NCBI GenBank assembly: GCA_031422295.1
Contig: JANOQM010000101.1
Span: 54,662-118,661, forward strand
Length of the DNA stretch: 64,000 nucleotides
Direction of reading: 5' to 3'
Origin: JANOMH01 sp031422295
GTDB taxonomy: Bacteria; Pseudomonadota; Alphaproteobacteria; Rhodobacterales; Rhodobacteraceae
Of the stretch, positions 24,328-34,140 are shown piece by piece (positions within the stretch are counted from its first letter, which is position 1; every line of letters begins with the position of its first letter). The notes under the pieces are model-generated. The model saw only the letters and a program-made list of their open reading frames with translations. It searched no databases and was not told where the DNA came from. Position numbers and translations under genes: made by a program.

Positions 24328-25248
24328 ATGTCTGCACATCTCAATCGTATTTCGCTGGCCGTCGTTGCAACACTGGGGTTTTCCAGTGCGGCATTGGCCG
24401 AAACCGTCGCGGTGATCACGCCCTATCTGGCGCAGCCGGGGACGCAGTTTTACGTTGATGCGTTTCAGGCCCGTGCGACCGAACTGGGCTGGACGGTGAA
24501 TGTGATCGACACCGCAGGCGACGTGCCCGCCGTGATTTCCCGGATTGAGGATCAGGTGACGGCAGGCGTTGATGCCATTGTGATCAATGTGGACCCGGCG
24601 CAGATCGGGGCGGGCCTGCAAACCGCTGCCGATGCGGGCATTCCGGTGGTGGGGATGGATGCGGGGAACGATCCGCTGGTGGCCGCCAATGTCACGTCGA
24701 ACGGTTATGCGATGGCGACTGAAACCGCCGTCTATGTTGCCAATCGGATCGGTGGCGCGGGCCAGGTGGTGATGTTCACCTTTGATGCCTTTCCCCCGGT
24801 GCAGGTGCGCGGCGTGATGGCCGATGCGGTGTTCGGCAATTACCCCGACATCACCGTACTGGACCGGATCACGCCGGATGTATCGGATGGCGGGATTGCG
24901 GATTCGCGCGCCAAGATGGAGGCTTTGCTGGCCGCGAACCCCGCACCGGGGTCGATTGCCGCTGTTTGGGCGGCGTGGGACCAGCCCGCTTTGGGCGCGT
25001 TGCAGGCGATCGAGGCGGCTGGTCGCGGGGCCGAGGGCATCGTGATCACCGGGATCGACGCGAACCCCGAGGCCCGTGATGCGATTGCAGCGGGCGGGAA
25101 TTTTGAAGCTTCGGTTGCACAGGATTTCGCAGGGATCGGGGCCACCACTGCCGATACGGTGGCACGGATTTTGGGCGGTGAAACCATCGTGGCCCGGGTG
25201 ATTTATGTGCCGACCATGCTGATCACGGCGGCCAATGCGGCGCAGTAA
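24328..25248 (+). CDS. sugar ABC transporter substrate-binding protein (RbsB-like)
   Basis: 306 aa periplasmic binding protein of the ribose/galactose type. A signal peptide (hydrophobic ISLAVVATLGFSSAALA, cut after ALA) precedes VAVITPYLAQPGTQFYVDAF, the first strand and helix of the fold; DAIVINVDPAQIGAGL and GIPVVGMDAG follow. The ligand is unknown; the neighbouring kinase suggests a pentose or polyol. ATG 24328 follows GGGGAGGG. The permease starts 3 nt after its stop. Confidence 0.87.
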   Translation: MSAHLNRISLAVVATLGFSSAALAETVAVITPYLAQPGTQFYVDAFQARATELGWTVNVIDTAGDVPAVISRIEDQVTAGVDAIVINVDPAQIGAGLQTAADAGIPVVGMDAGNDPLVAANVTSNGYAMATETAVYVANRIGGAGQVVMFTFDAFPPVQVRGVMADAVFGNYPDITVLDRITPDVSDGGIADSRAKMEALLAANPAPGSIAAVWAAWDQPALGALQAIEAAGRGAEGIVITGIDANPEARDAIAAGGNFEASVAQDFAGIGATTADTVARILGGETIVARVIYVPTMLITAANAAQ

Positions 25249-25251
25249 GCC

Positions 25252-26214
25252 GTGATCGCACAGCTGTCGCGCTATGCCAGCATGGCTGGCATGGCCGCGA
25301 TTGTGCTGGGGCTGTGGATTGCCCGGCCCGATACGTTTATCACAGCGCAAAACCTGCTGAATATATCGCAGCAAATCAGTATGTTGGTCTGTGTTGCGAG
25401 CGTTATGACCCTGCTGATGGTGACGGGCGATTTCGATCTGTCGGTGGGGTCGATGGCCTCACTGTCCGGCGTGGTGGCAGGCGTGATGTTCGTGGCCGGC
25501 TGGTCGGTTCCCGCAGCTTTGGGCGCGGCCCTGGCGGTGGGGGTCATCGGCGGGCTGATCAACGGCGTTCTGGTGGCCGTCGTTGGCCTGTTGCCGTTCG
25601 TCGCCACGCTGGCCACCCTCACCGCATATTCTGGCGTGGCGTTTCTGGTCAGCAATGGACGGACGATTTCGGGCCGGGCGATCCCCGACAGCTTTGGCGA
25701 TTTTGCCCGTGGCGGGCTGCCGCTGGGCACATGGGCCGACAAAGCGCTGGTGTTTCCGGCGCTGACGATTATTGCAGTAGCTGTGGCTGGTATATGCTGG
25801 ATTTTGTTGGAAAAACGGCGGATGGGCCGTTGGCTCTATGCGATTGGCAGCAATGCTGAGGCGGCGCGACTGTCCGGGGTTCCCGTCTGGCGGATGCGCC
25901 TGTTGGCTTTTGTGATTACCGGAATTGGGGCGGCGGCGGCGGGCTTGATGATTGCGTCCCGCGTCGCTTCGGCCAATCCGACGCAGGGTGACGGGATCAT
26001 GCTGAACGCGATTGCGGCGGTGTTTCTGGGCATGACCCTGACGGCGCATGGCCAGCCCCGGGTAGTCGCCACAATTGTCGGTGTGGTGGTGATGGGGATG
26101 TTGGACAACGGGCTGACCCAATTGAACGTGAATTCCTATGCGCGCGAGGTTTTGGTCGGCGTGATTATCGTGCTGGCGGTGTCGGTGGCGACGCTGGCGC
26201 GTAAACTGCGCTGA
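25252..26214 (+). CDS. sugar ABC transporter permease (RbsC-like)
   Basis: 320 aa inner membrane permease with 8-10 hydrophobic segments. GDFDLSVGSMASLSGVVAG and GLINGVLVAVVGLLPFVATLA are the BPD_transp_2 signatures, and NAEAARLSGVPVWRMRLLAF is the coupling loop that contacts the ATPase. It starts with GTG 3 nt after the binding-protein gene. No ATP-binding subunit follows: the next 239 bp are non-coding and nrdJ is convergent, so an ATPase must come from elsewhere. Confidence 0.87.
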   Translation: MIAQLSRYASMAGMAAIVLGLWIARPDTFITAQNLLNISQQISMLVCVASVMTLLMVTGDFDLSVGSMASLSGVVAGVMFVAGWSVPAALGAALAVGVIGGLINGVLVAVVGLLPFVATLATLTAYSGVAFLVSNGRTISGRAIPDSFGDFARGGLPLGTWADKALVFPALTIIAVAVAGICWILLEKRRMGRWLYAIGSNAEAARLSGVPVWRMRLLAFVITGIGAAAAGLMIASRVASANPTQGDGIMLNAIAAVFLGMTLTAHGQPRVVATIVGVVVMGMLDNGLTQLNVNSYAREVLVGVIIVLAVSVATLARKLR

Positions 26215-26245
26215 TGGTTCTTGCCCAAAGTTCGGAGCCTCCGGC

Positions 26246-26270
26246 GGGGATATTTAGGAAACAAAAGAAT
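26246..26270. repeat. intergenic repeat, copy 2
   Basis: GGGGATATTTAGGAAACAAAAGAAT matches the element at 18195-18217 (written in halves: GGGGATATTTAGG and AAACAAAAGAAT). It lies 32 bp after the permease stop codon. Confidence 0.5.
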
Positions 26271-26319
26271 GGTAGGACCAAGTTCATGTGATGGCTGAGG
26301 TTTGCGGTGTAAACATTTG

Positions 26320-26356
26320 TAAAAAAAGTAAAAAGGGGCACCCCGCAGGATGCCCC
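26320..26356 (-). terminator. probable nrdJ terminator
   Basis: On the minus strand GGGGCATCC and GGGGTGCCCC form a stem around TGC, followed by CCTTTTTAC and a second T-tract (the plus strand shows AAAAAAAGTAAAAA). It is about 100 nt past the nrdJ stop; another GC hairpin (GGGGCGCG/CGCGCCCC, about 26421-26440) lies between. Confidence 0.65.
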
Positions 26357-26453
26357 AGTTTCGCCGATCAGGCTCATTTTATGTACCGCCCGGTTTCTGC
26401 CTGCGGCCTGATCCGCGTCAGGGGCGCGCGCACGCGCCCCGGAACTTAATAAA

Positions 26454-29400
26454 TCAGCTACACCCGCTGGTCCCGCCGCAGGTATTGCACTTCATGCAGG
26501 TCCCGTTGCGCACCAGCGTATAATTTCCGCACTCGCCGCAAGCCTCGCCCTCGTAGCCCTGCATCTTGGCTTTGTCGCGCAGGGTCAGGCTAACCGTTCC
26601 GGTGGCCAAAGCGGTCTGGCTGACCGGGATCAGTGTGGCCAAGGCACTCAACGGATCGGCGGTTTGGGCATAGGCCATGGCCCCGATGCCGCCTTGCAGC
26701 ACGATCAGGTCTTGCGGCACCCGCTTGCGCAGATATCCGGTCGAACTGATTTGCCGCAATACTTCCAATGACTTGGACGCGGCCGACTCCCCAACCGGGG
26801 TGATGTTGCGCTTGCCCTCTTCTTCGCCCCGCCCAAGGTCATCGAACGAATGCCCCTCGGGTTTGACATGCGCCAGATCGGAGCGGTCGAGATAGGACAC
26901 CGCCAATTCGCGGAAGATGTAGTCGAGGATGCTGGTTGCGGATTTGATCGAATCGTTGCCCTGCACCAACCCGGCGGGTTCGAATTTGGTAAAGGTGAAG
27001 GCGTCGACGAATTCCTCCAACGGCACGCCGTATTGCAGGCCAACCGACACCGCGATGGCGAAATTGTTCATCATCGCGCGGAAACCGGCGCCTTCCTTGT
27101 GCATGTCGATAAAGATTTCTCCAAGCGAACCATCGCTGTATTCGCCGGTCCTCAGGTAAACCTTGTGCCCGCCGACGATGGCCTTTTGGGTATAACCCTT
27201 GCGCCGCTGCGGCATCTTTTCGCGCTCGCGGTTACGTATCTCTTTGATGATGATCCGCTCGACGATCTTTTCGGCCAGCACTTGCGCCTTTTCGTGGTTC
27301 GACCCGGACGCCAGCACTTCGGCAGCGTCTTCATCATCGTCAATCAACGCAGACGCCAGCGGTTGCGACAGTTTCGATCCATCCCGATACAGCGCATTGG
27401 CCTTGATCCCCAAGGACCACGACAGTTCATAAGCCTTCTGGCAATCCTCGATCGTTGCATCATTGGGCATGTTGATCGTCTTGGAAATAGCACCCGAAAT
27501 GAAGGATTGCGCGGCTGCCATCATGGTGATGTGCGAATTGACCGACAGGAACCGCCGCCCGCGTTTGCCGCAAGTATTGGCGCAGTCAAAGATGTTGTAA
27601 TGCTCGGGCTTCAGATGCGGCGCGCCTTCGACCGTCATCGTGCCGCAGACGTGGTCATTGGCCAGATCAATCTCGGTTTTCGAGAACCCCAGATGGCGCA
27701 GCAGGTCGAAACCCACATCGTTCAGGACCGCGGCAGGGATGCCCAGCGTCCTGGTGCAGAAATCCTCGCCCAATGTCCATTGGTTAAAAACATAGCGGAT
27801 ATCAAAGGCTTGCGGCAGGGCTGCCTCAATTTTCGCGATTTCAGCCGCGCCGAACCCATGCCCGATCAGGGCGGTATGGTTGATCCCCGGCGCATTGCCG
27901 ATGGTGCCGTGACCCACGGCATAGCTGATGATTTCTTCGACTTTGGACGACGAATAGCCCAGCTTGGCCAATGCGGCAGGCACCGACTGGTTGATGATTT
28001 TGAAATACCCGCCACCGGCGAGTTTCTTGAACTTGACCAGCGCGAAATCCGGCTCGATCCCGGTGGTATCGCAATCCATCACCAGCCCGATGGTCCCGGT
28101 GGGCGCGATTACGGTGGTTTGTGCATTGCGGTAGCCATGCAGCTCGCCCAACCGCAACGCTTCGTCCCACGTGGACATGGCCAGCGCGACCAGCCGCTGG
28201 TCCAGACAATTGGCATGATCCAAAGCCACCGGTTTGATCTCCAACCCGTCGTAGCCGTCGGTATTGCCATAGGCCGCGTGGCGATGGTTGCGGATGACGC
28301 GCAGCATGTGGGCCTTGTTGCGCCCGTAGCCGCTGAACGCGCCCAATTCGCCTGCAATTTCAGCGCTGGTGGTATAGGAAACGCCAGTCATGATCGCGGT
28401 CAGGGCCCCGCACAAAGCACGCCCTTCGTCGCTGTCATAGGACAGCCCCATGTTCATCAGCAGGCCGCCGATATTGGCATAGCCCAGCCCCAGCGTGCGA
28501 AAATCGAACGACCTTTGCGCGATTTCCCGCGACGGAAACTGCGCCATCATCACCGAAATTTCCAACGTCAGCGTCCAGAGCCGGGTCGCATGCATGTAAT
28601 CTTCGACCTGAAACACGCCGTCCTTATAAAGCGTCAGCAGGTTCATCGAGGCCAGGTTACAGGCGGTATCGTCCAGAAACATGTATTCCGAACAGGGGTT
28701 TGAGCCGCGAATCGCCCCATCCTCGGGGCAAGTGTGCCAGGCGTTGACCGTATCGTGATACTGGATGCCCGGATCGGCGCAGGCCCAGGCGGCGTGGCCG
28801 ACTTGATCCCACAGGTCACGGGCCTTGATGGTTTTGGCGACTTTGCCATCGCGGCGGTTCAGCAGGTTCCAGTCGCCGTCGGCTTCGACGGCTTTGAGGT
28901 AAGCGTCGGTCACACGGATCGAGTTGTTCGAGTTCTGGCCGGAGACGGAGGAATAGGCTTCGCTGTCCCAATCGGTATCATAGGTCGGAAATTCGATGGA
29001 TGTGTGCCCTTGACGCGCATAATCCAGCACCCGCTTGGTGTAGGTATCGGGAATGGCGACCTTTTTCGCCTCACGAATGGCAGCCGCCAGCCCAAGGTTG
29101 ACCTTGGGATCATAGGCATCTTTCTCGGCCCCATCCCACGCCTTGATCGCGGCAAACAACGCATTCAACTTTTGTGAATGCATTTTCGAGCCGGACACGA
29201 TGGACGCAACCTTTTGCTCTTCGATCACCTTCCAGTTGATGAAGGCCTCGATATCGGGGTGGTCGGCATCGACGATCACCATCTTGGCGGCACGCCGCGT
29301 GGTGCCGCCGGATTTGATCGCGCCGGCCGCCCGGTCGCCGATTTTCAGGAACCCCATCAGGCCGGATGACCGCCCGCCGCCGGACAGCTTTTCGCCCTCG

Positions 29401-30095
29401 CCGCGGAGGGAGGAGAAATTGGTCCCCGTACCGGAACCGTATTTGAACAGCCGCGCCTCGCGCACCCACAGGTCCATGATGCCGCCGTCATTGACCAGAT
29501 CATCGGCGCAGGACTGGATGAAACAGGCATGCGGCTGCGGGTGTTCGTAGCTGGACAGGGATTTGGTCAACACGCCTGTCTGGTAGTCGACATAATGGTG
29601 CCCTTGGGCCGGTCCGTCGATGCCGTAGGCCCAATGCAGGCCGGTGTTGAACCATTGCGGTGAATTGGGGGCGGCCATCTGGGACGCCAGCATGTGCCGC
29701 ATCTCGTCGTAATAGGCCAAAGCGTCAGCCTCGGTCGTAAAATAGCCGCCCTTCCAGCCCCAATAGGTCCAAGCCCCGGCCAAGCGGTCAAACACCTGCC
29801 GCGCGCTGGTTTCGCCGCCCATCGTGGCACCCGTCGCGGGGACACCGCGCCACAGAAATTCGGGCACGCCTTTTTCCTTGACCCGCTTCACAGCGGACGG
29901 AACGCCCGCCTTGCGGAAATACTTCTGCGCGATGACGTCAGATGCGACTTGGGACCAGCCGGACGGCACTTCGCAATCATCCAGTTTGAACACAACCGTG
30001 CCATCCGGGTTGCGAATCTCGGATGTGGTCAGCCGGAATTCCAGCGCCGCATAGGCGTCTTTTCCGGCTTTGGTGAAATTGCGTTCAATTTTCAT
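26454..30095 (-). CDS. nrdJ: adenosylcobalamin-dependent ribonucleotide reductase (class II)
   Basis: 1213 aa; reduces ribonucleotides to deoxyribonucleotides with B12 as radical source, oxygen-independently. Visible parts are GTNFSSLRGEGEKLSGGGRSSG region (split: GTGTNFSSLRGEG), the active-site NPCSEYMFLDDTACNLASM, a mid-protein APTGTIGLVMDCDTTGIEPD and the C-terminal CGECGNY/CMKCNTCGGTSGC cysteine pairs that shuttle electrons or bind zinc. Length matches the long alphaproteobacterial class II type. It consumes the cobalamin made by the cob genes at the start of the window. No B12 riboswitch was found in its leader, but an NrdR-like box is. Confidence 0.95.
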   Translation of the reverse strand: MKIERNFTKAGKDAYAALEFRLTTSEIRNPDGTVVFKLDDCEVPSGWSQVASDVIAQKYFRKAGVPSAVKRVKEKGVPEFLWRGVPATGATMGGETSARQVFDRLAGAWTYWGWKGGYFTTEADALAYYDEMRHMLASQMAAPNSPQWFNTGLHWAYGIDGPAQGHHYVDYQTGVLTKSLSSYEHPQPHACFIQSCADDLVNDGGIMDLWVREARLFKYGSGTGTNFSSLRGEGEKLSGGGRSSGLMGFLKIGDRAAGAIKSGGTTRRAAKMVIVDADHPDIEAFINWKVIEEQKVASIVSGSKMHSQKLNALFAAIKAWDGAEKDAYDPKVNLGLAAAIREAKKVAIPDTYTKRVLDYARQGHTSIEFPTYDTDWDSEAYSSVSGQNSNNSIRVTDAYLKAVEADGDWNLLNRRDGKVAKTIKARDLWDQVGHAAWACADPGIQYHDTVNAWHTCPEDGAIRGSNPCSEYMFLDDTACNLASMNLLTLYKDGVFQVEDYMHATRLWTLTLEISVMMAQFPSREIAQRSFDFRTLGLGYANIGGLLMNMGLSYDSDEGRALCGALTAIMTGVSYTTSAEIAGELGAFSGYGRNKAHMLRVIRNHRHAAYGNTDGYDGLEIKPVALDHANCLDQRLVALAMSTWDEALRLGELHGYRNAQTTVIAPTGTIGLVMDCDTTGIEPDFALVKFKKLAGGGYFKIINQSVPAALAKLGYSSSKVEEIISYAVGHGTIGNAPGINHTALIGHGFGAAEIAKIEAALPQAFDIRYVFNQWTLGEDFCTRTLGIPAAVLNDVGFDLLRHLGFSKTEIDLANDHVCGTMTVEGAPHLKPEHYNIFDCANTCGKRGRRFLSVNSHITMMAAAQSFISGAISKTINMPNDATIEDCQKAYELSWSLGIKANALYRDGSKLSQPLASALIDDDEDAAEVLASGSNHEKAQVLAEKIVERIIIKEIRNREREKMPQRRKGYTQKAIVGGHKVYLRTGEYSDGSLGEIFIDMHKEGAGFRAMMNNFAIAVSVGLQYGVPLEEFVDAFTFTKFEPAGLVQGNDSIKSATSILDYIFRELAVSYLDRSDLAHVKPEGHSFDDLGRGEEEGKRNITPVGESAASKSLEVLRQISSTGYLRKRVPQDLIVLQGGIGAMAYAQTADPLSALATLIPVSQTALATGTVSLTLRDKAKMQGYEGEACGECGNYTLVRNGTCMKCNTCGGTSGCS

Positions 30096-30647
30096 CGGTA
30101 CTTGCCCCAGTTCGCGCTGTCGTTGCAGCGGCGTTTGATCCTGCGCCGTTTTAAACGGACGCCCCAGTCGTGCTGAAATCGATGATCTGCACGAGTGAAC
30201 AATGCCCAGACCCCGCAGTATCTGCGCAGTTCCGGCCCCCTGACCGCGTCAAGGCGATCCCAGCAAGTTGTCGTTCCGTCCCCGTGCCGACCCTCACACC
30301 AGATGTTGTGCGTTCGCTGTCAGCCTATACAAGGTGACGCATCTAGCCCTAGGGGGTCAACGCCAATTTTGCACTATATGAAGGATTTATTAAGTTGACC
30401 TTTGCCGGGGTCAATGCAGCAAAGTTATCAGATGATTCATCCCCCGACTTGTCCACAATTTCCTAACCCCGCCGCCGTGATCACGGGCAGCTGAAATCAT
30501 GATCTTTGGCAGGTTTAGCAGCCAGACCTCAGAAACCGGATGAACTGTAGCCAAAACCGCTGCGTTGCAGCAAATGCCCACAGGCCCAAACCCGCCTGTG
30601 CCCGCGATGTCACAGGCCATAAGTCCAGATTTATATTTTTGGAATAT
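30096..30647. other. long non-coding leader region of nrdJ
   Basis: A 552-bp gap between nrdJ and tRNA-Pro. The first 250 bp should hold the nrdJ leader and promoter: TATAGG (30329-30324, minus) and TTGACC (30360-30355, minus) are visible but 25 nt apart. The remainder shows a 7-bp inverted repeat GCCTGTG/CACAGGC near 30596-30618 downstream of the tRNA. No convincing coding frame or known riboswitch was recognised. Confidence 0.5.
30296..30311. promoter_or_regulatory. candidate NrdR box upstream of nrdJ
   Basis: ACACCAGATGTTGTGC matches 12 of 16 positions of the NrdR consensus ACACWATATATWGTGT. A degenerate second copy (10/16) may lie at 30322-30337 over the TATAGG hexamer, but the 10-bp gap differs from the usual 15-16 bp pairing. 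NrdR represses ribonucleotide reductase genes in many bacteria. Confidence 0.4.
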
Positions 30648-30724
30648 TGGTCGGGGCGATAGGATTCGAACCTACGACCCTCTGTTCCCAAAACAGATGC
30701 GCTACCAGACTGCGCTACGCCCCG
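30648..30724 (-). tRNA. tRNA-Pro (anticodon UGG)
   Basis: 77 nt on the minus strand including an encoded CCA. The acceptor arm CGGGGCG pairs with CGCCCCG; the anticodon stem TCTGT/ACAGA closes the 7-nt loop TTTGGGA, anticodon TGG, for proline CCN codons. The T arm GTTCGAATC is canonical. G-box features of an initiator tRNA are absent. Confidence 0.95.
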
Positions 30725-30775
30725 AACCATGGCTGTCTTATGCGGATGTGGTCGCTTTGAAAAGCCCTGTTGGCA

Positions 30776-31234
30776 CTATTGTCCGCACGGCATGGCGGCA
30801 GCCGGGCCAATCCCCGGATGTTGCAGCGTATCGCCTGTGCTGATCCCCAGCCGCGCAGCTAAGCCACCGTTGATTTCCAGCACGAACTGCACATTGTCGC
30901 CGCCGGGGATGCTGGTTTCATCCAAGGGCACGGCATTTTCATGGATCGACAAGATGCGCCCGTCCGGTCCGGCAAACAGCATATCCAGCGGGATCAGCGT
31001 GTTACGCATCCAGAATGATGCAGCATGCGGGCTGTCATAAATGAACAGCATGCCGGTCATCAGCGGCATCTGCGGCACATTCATCAGGCCCAATGACCGC
31101 TCTGGCCCCGAATCGGCCACCGTCACCGCAAAGTTGGCGCGGCCCCAATCGCCTGAAACAGTGACAAGGTTATCAGCACAAGCCAGCGTCTGACCAGCAC
31201 CAAGGCACAGCAGCAAGGTAAGACTGCGAATCAA
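30776..31234 (-). CDS. DUF192 family secreted protein
   Basis: 152 aa. A signal peptide (LTLLLCLGAGQTLACA) precedes the DUF192 beta barrel with ERSLGLMNVPQMPLMTGMLF, FWMRNTLIPLDMLF and the terminal region ISTGDTLQHPG. Function of the family is unknown; it is exported in proteobacteria. I assign a TTG start at 31234 because TTGA overlaps the TGA of the cold-shock gene upstream; no ATG or GTG lies between there and the hydrophobic core. Confidence 0.75.
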   Translation of the reverse strand: MIRSLTLLLCLGAGQTLACADNLVTVSGDWGRANFAVTVADSGPERSLGLMNVPQMPLMTGMLFIYDSPHAASFWMRNTLIPLDMLFAGPDGRILSIHENAVPLDETSIPGGDNVQFVLEINGGLAARLGISTGDTLQHPGIGPAAAMPCGQ

Positions 31235-31818
31235 TCCGCATCCCCAGCGGTATTTGGATGCGTAGCTGCCGCATCCCCGGCGGTATTTGGATGCGTGGCT
31301 GCCGCATCCCAAGGCAAAACCTCGGTTGCCATGCGTCCGCGTTTGCCGTCGATGATCCGCAAACACACCGCTTCGCCGGGCTGAAGATCGGCCAATCCGG
31401 ATTTGCGGACAATCTCGATATGCACGAACACGTCCTCGTCCAAGCCAAACACATTGGCAAAGCCAAATCCTTTGGACTTATCAAACCATTTCACCCGGGC
31501 AGGTTCAAGCGGACGGCTGGCTAACAAAGCGGGATCAAGATTGATCAGGTCGCTCAGCCCCGCCCCGACCGAGATTTCGGGTGGACGGATCCACAATACC
31601 GCTACTGCCTGCACGCCGCGATCGGTTTGTTGCACGGTCACTTCGATGGCAGACCCATCCGCGACCGAACTTTGGCCGAAATTGCGCAAGACATTGGCGT
31701 GCAGCAAGATATCTGGTCCGCCATCATCAGCGATGACAAAGCCAAAGCCTTTTGCCGGATCAAACCATTTGACGTGCCCGGTTACGGCACGTCCTTCGTC
31801 AATATGGTCGCTATTCAT
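31231..31818 (-). CDS. double cold-shock-domain protein
   Basis: 195 aa with two CSD folds. Domain 1 (about 12-75) has GHVKWFDPAKGFGFVIADDG; domain 2 (about 105-170) has ARVKWFDKSKGFGFANVFG and DVFVHIEIV, so both keep RNP1/RNP2 aromatic residues for single-stranded nucleic acid. The last residues are two copies of AATHPNTAGDA, produced by a 33-bp tandem duplication. The frame is open to 31974, but ATG 31818 (MNSDHIDEGR) with an upstream GGAAGAA is the likely start. Role: RNA chaperone or stress/stationary phase regulator. Confidence 0.85.
   Translation of the reverse strand: MNSDHIDEGRAVTGHVKWFDPAKGFGFVIADDGGPDILLHANVLRNFGQSSVADGSAIEVTVQQTDRGVQAVAVLWIRPPEISVGAGLSDLINLDPALLASRPLEPARVKWFDKSKGFGFANVFGLDEDVFVHIEIVRKSGLADLQPGEAVCLRIIDGKRGRMATEVLPWDAAATHPNTAGDAAATHPNTAGDAD
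31236..31310. repeat. 33-bp tandem duplication at the csp/DUF192 junction
   Basis: Units at 31236-31268 and 31269-31301 differ at two positions (A/G), followed by a 9-bp third fragment CCGCATCCC at 31302-31310. The unit is a multiple of three and preserves the reading frame, adding 11 residues to the C-terminus of the cold-shock protein. Confidence 0.9.
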
Positions 31819-31936
31819 TGTCGTTCTTCCAAGGTCAACGTCCCCCATCGGGCAATGACCGTGCTGCAATAACAAAACTGTTGTGGACCATGAAATCAAG
31901 TGAACAGCCCTACTTAACGTAGGGGACGGGTTGCAA

Positions 31937-32542
31937 TCAAGGGTGCAAACGCGAAATTTCCCAAGCGTTATCAATCCTTTCGCGCGACCATCTAAACCGG
32001 TCGTGCAACCGGAAGGCCCCGTCGGCCCAAAACTCGATCTCTAAAGGCCGAATCCTGTAACCGCCCCAATGGGGTGGCCGTTCTGGACTGATTCCATGCA
32101 GGGCCGTTATTTGTGCCACTTTTGTCATCAGACTGATCCGCGATTCAAGCGGGCGGGACTGATCAGACGCCCATGCGCCCAGTCTGCTTTGCAGGGAACG
32201 GGACTGATAATAGGCATCGGCCTGCAGCCCATCCTCGCGGCTGACCAGCCCGCGCACCCGGATTTGCCGGGCCAGTGATTTCCAGTGCAGCACAAAGGCA
32301 GCCTTACCCGCAGCGTCAATCTCACCGGCCTTGCGGCTTTGGTAATTGGTGTAAAATACAAAGGCATCCGCCTCGATTTCCTTCAGCAGGACCATGCGGA
32401 CATTGGGCAGGCCAGTCGGGTCAACCGTGGCCAGTGCTATGGCATTGGGGTCTGTCGGTTCGCGCAAGGTGGCCTCGGCCAGCCAGGATTGGGCCAGCGC
32501 GAACGGATCATCGCCTGCGAAAATTCCCGACCTGTCACCCAT
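31937..32542 (-). CDS. pdxH: pyridoxamine 5'-phosphate oxidase
   Basis: 201 aa FMN enzyme oxidising pyridoxine/pyridoxamine phosphate to PLP. NAIALATVDPTGLPNVRMVLLK at the start of the barrel (ATVDPTGLPNVRMVLLK), FYTNYQSRKAGEI, and the PLP-binding C-terminal WGGYRIRPLEIEFW and RFRWSRE are present. Of several in-frame ATGs (32590, 32560, 32545, 32542) I favour 32542 (MGDRSGIF), 6 nt after GAGGG. It diverges from fabI. Confidence 0.92.
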   Translation of the reverse strand: MGDRSGIFAGDDPFALAQSWLAEATLREPTDPNAIALATVDPTGLPNVRMVLLKEIEADAFVFYTNYQSRKAGEIDAAGKAAFVLHWKSLARQIRVRGLVSREDGLQADAYYQSRSLQSRLGAWASDQSRPLESRISLMTKVAQITALHGISPERPPHWGGYRIRPLEIEFWADGAFRLHDRFRWSRERIDNAWEISRLHP

Positions 32543-32699
32543 CATCACCCTCGTTTCCATTGTCCTGCCCGCCATGCCCTGCCGCACCAACTGCCGTTTT
32601 GCCGCCCTTGCTGCGTTCCGGCCAATCGCCTACACCGGACCGAAATAGCGCCTGATGGCACCTGCGCCACCAGCCGCCGATAAGGCAAGAGGGACTGTG

Positions 32700-33517
<818 letters not shown>

Positions 33518-33521
<4 letters not shown>

Positions 33522-34129
33522 CGTGGGCCGGATTTATCGCCGTCGCGGCACTGCTGACCATGGGTGCAGTCAGCCCCGGCCCGGCCGTGCTGATGTCAGC
33601 GCGGACAGGGGTGACGGAAGGTTTGCGCACCGGTTTCTTTCTGTCCATTGGCATCGGACTTGGCGCAGTGTTTTGGGCGGTGCTGGCGTTGTCCGGGCTG
33701 GCCCTGCTGTTCCAGATCGCGCCCGCCCTTTTGTGGGCTTTCAAAATCGCGGGCGGGCTGTATCTGATGTGGATGGCTTGGGGCATGTGGCGGCACGCGG
33801 CTGAACCGCTGCCTGATACCACTGGGATTCCTCCACGCTCGGCATTGTCGGCGTTTCGATTAGGCCTGTTCACGCAGCTGTCCAACCCGAAACCTGCTGT
33901 ACTTTTAAGCGCAGTCTTTATTGGCACGGTCCCGCCCGAAACGCCAATTTGGGTTCTGGTGGCATTGCTGGTTTATCTTTTCACGGTCGAGACGACATGG
34001 AACACCGTCGTGGCCCGCATATTTTCGTTCCAGTCAACGCGGCTCGCCTATACTGGGGCCAAATCGCTGATCGACCGGGCCTTTGGCGGATTACTTGCCC
34101 TGCTGGGCGTTAAAATTGCATTGAGCTGA
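33518..34129 (+). CDS. LysE/RhtB family amino-acid exporter
   Basis: 203 aa inner membrane protein with about six hydrophobic segments. The N-terminal GAVSPGPAVLMSARTGVTEG contains the conserved SPGP loop, and FTQLSNPKPAVLLSAVF the NPK motif of RhtB. The exported substrate (amino acid or other small metabolite) is not predictable. ATG 33518 overlaps the fabI stop (ATGA). Confidence 0.88.
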
Positions 34130-34140
34130 GGACCTGTATC

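Noticed and set aside
30096..30420. Possible cobalamin riboswitch upstream of nrdJ
   Set aside because: No recognisable B12 box or the paired core could be seen on the minus strand; I kept only a candidate NrdR box.
30449..30457. DnaA-box-like TTGTCCACA
   Set aside because: A single one-mismatch site with no further boxes or AT-rich unwinding region; not an origin and too far from nrdJ to claim regulation.
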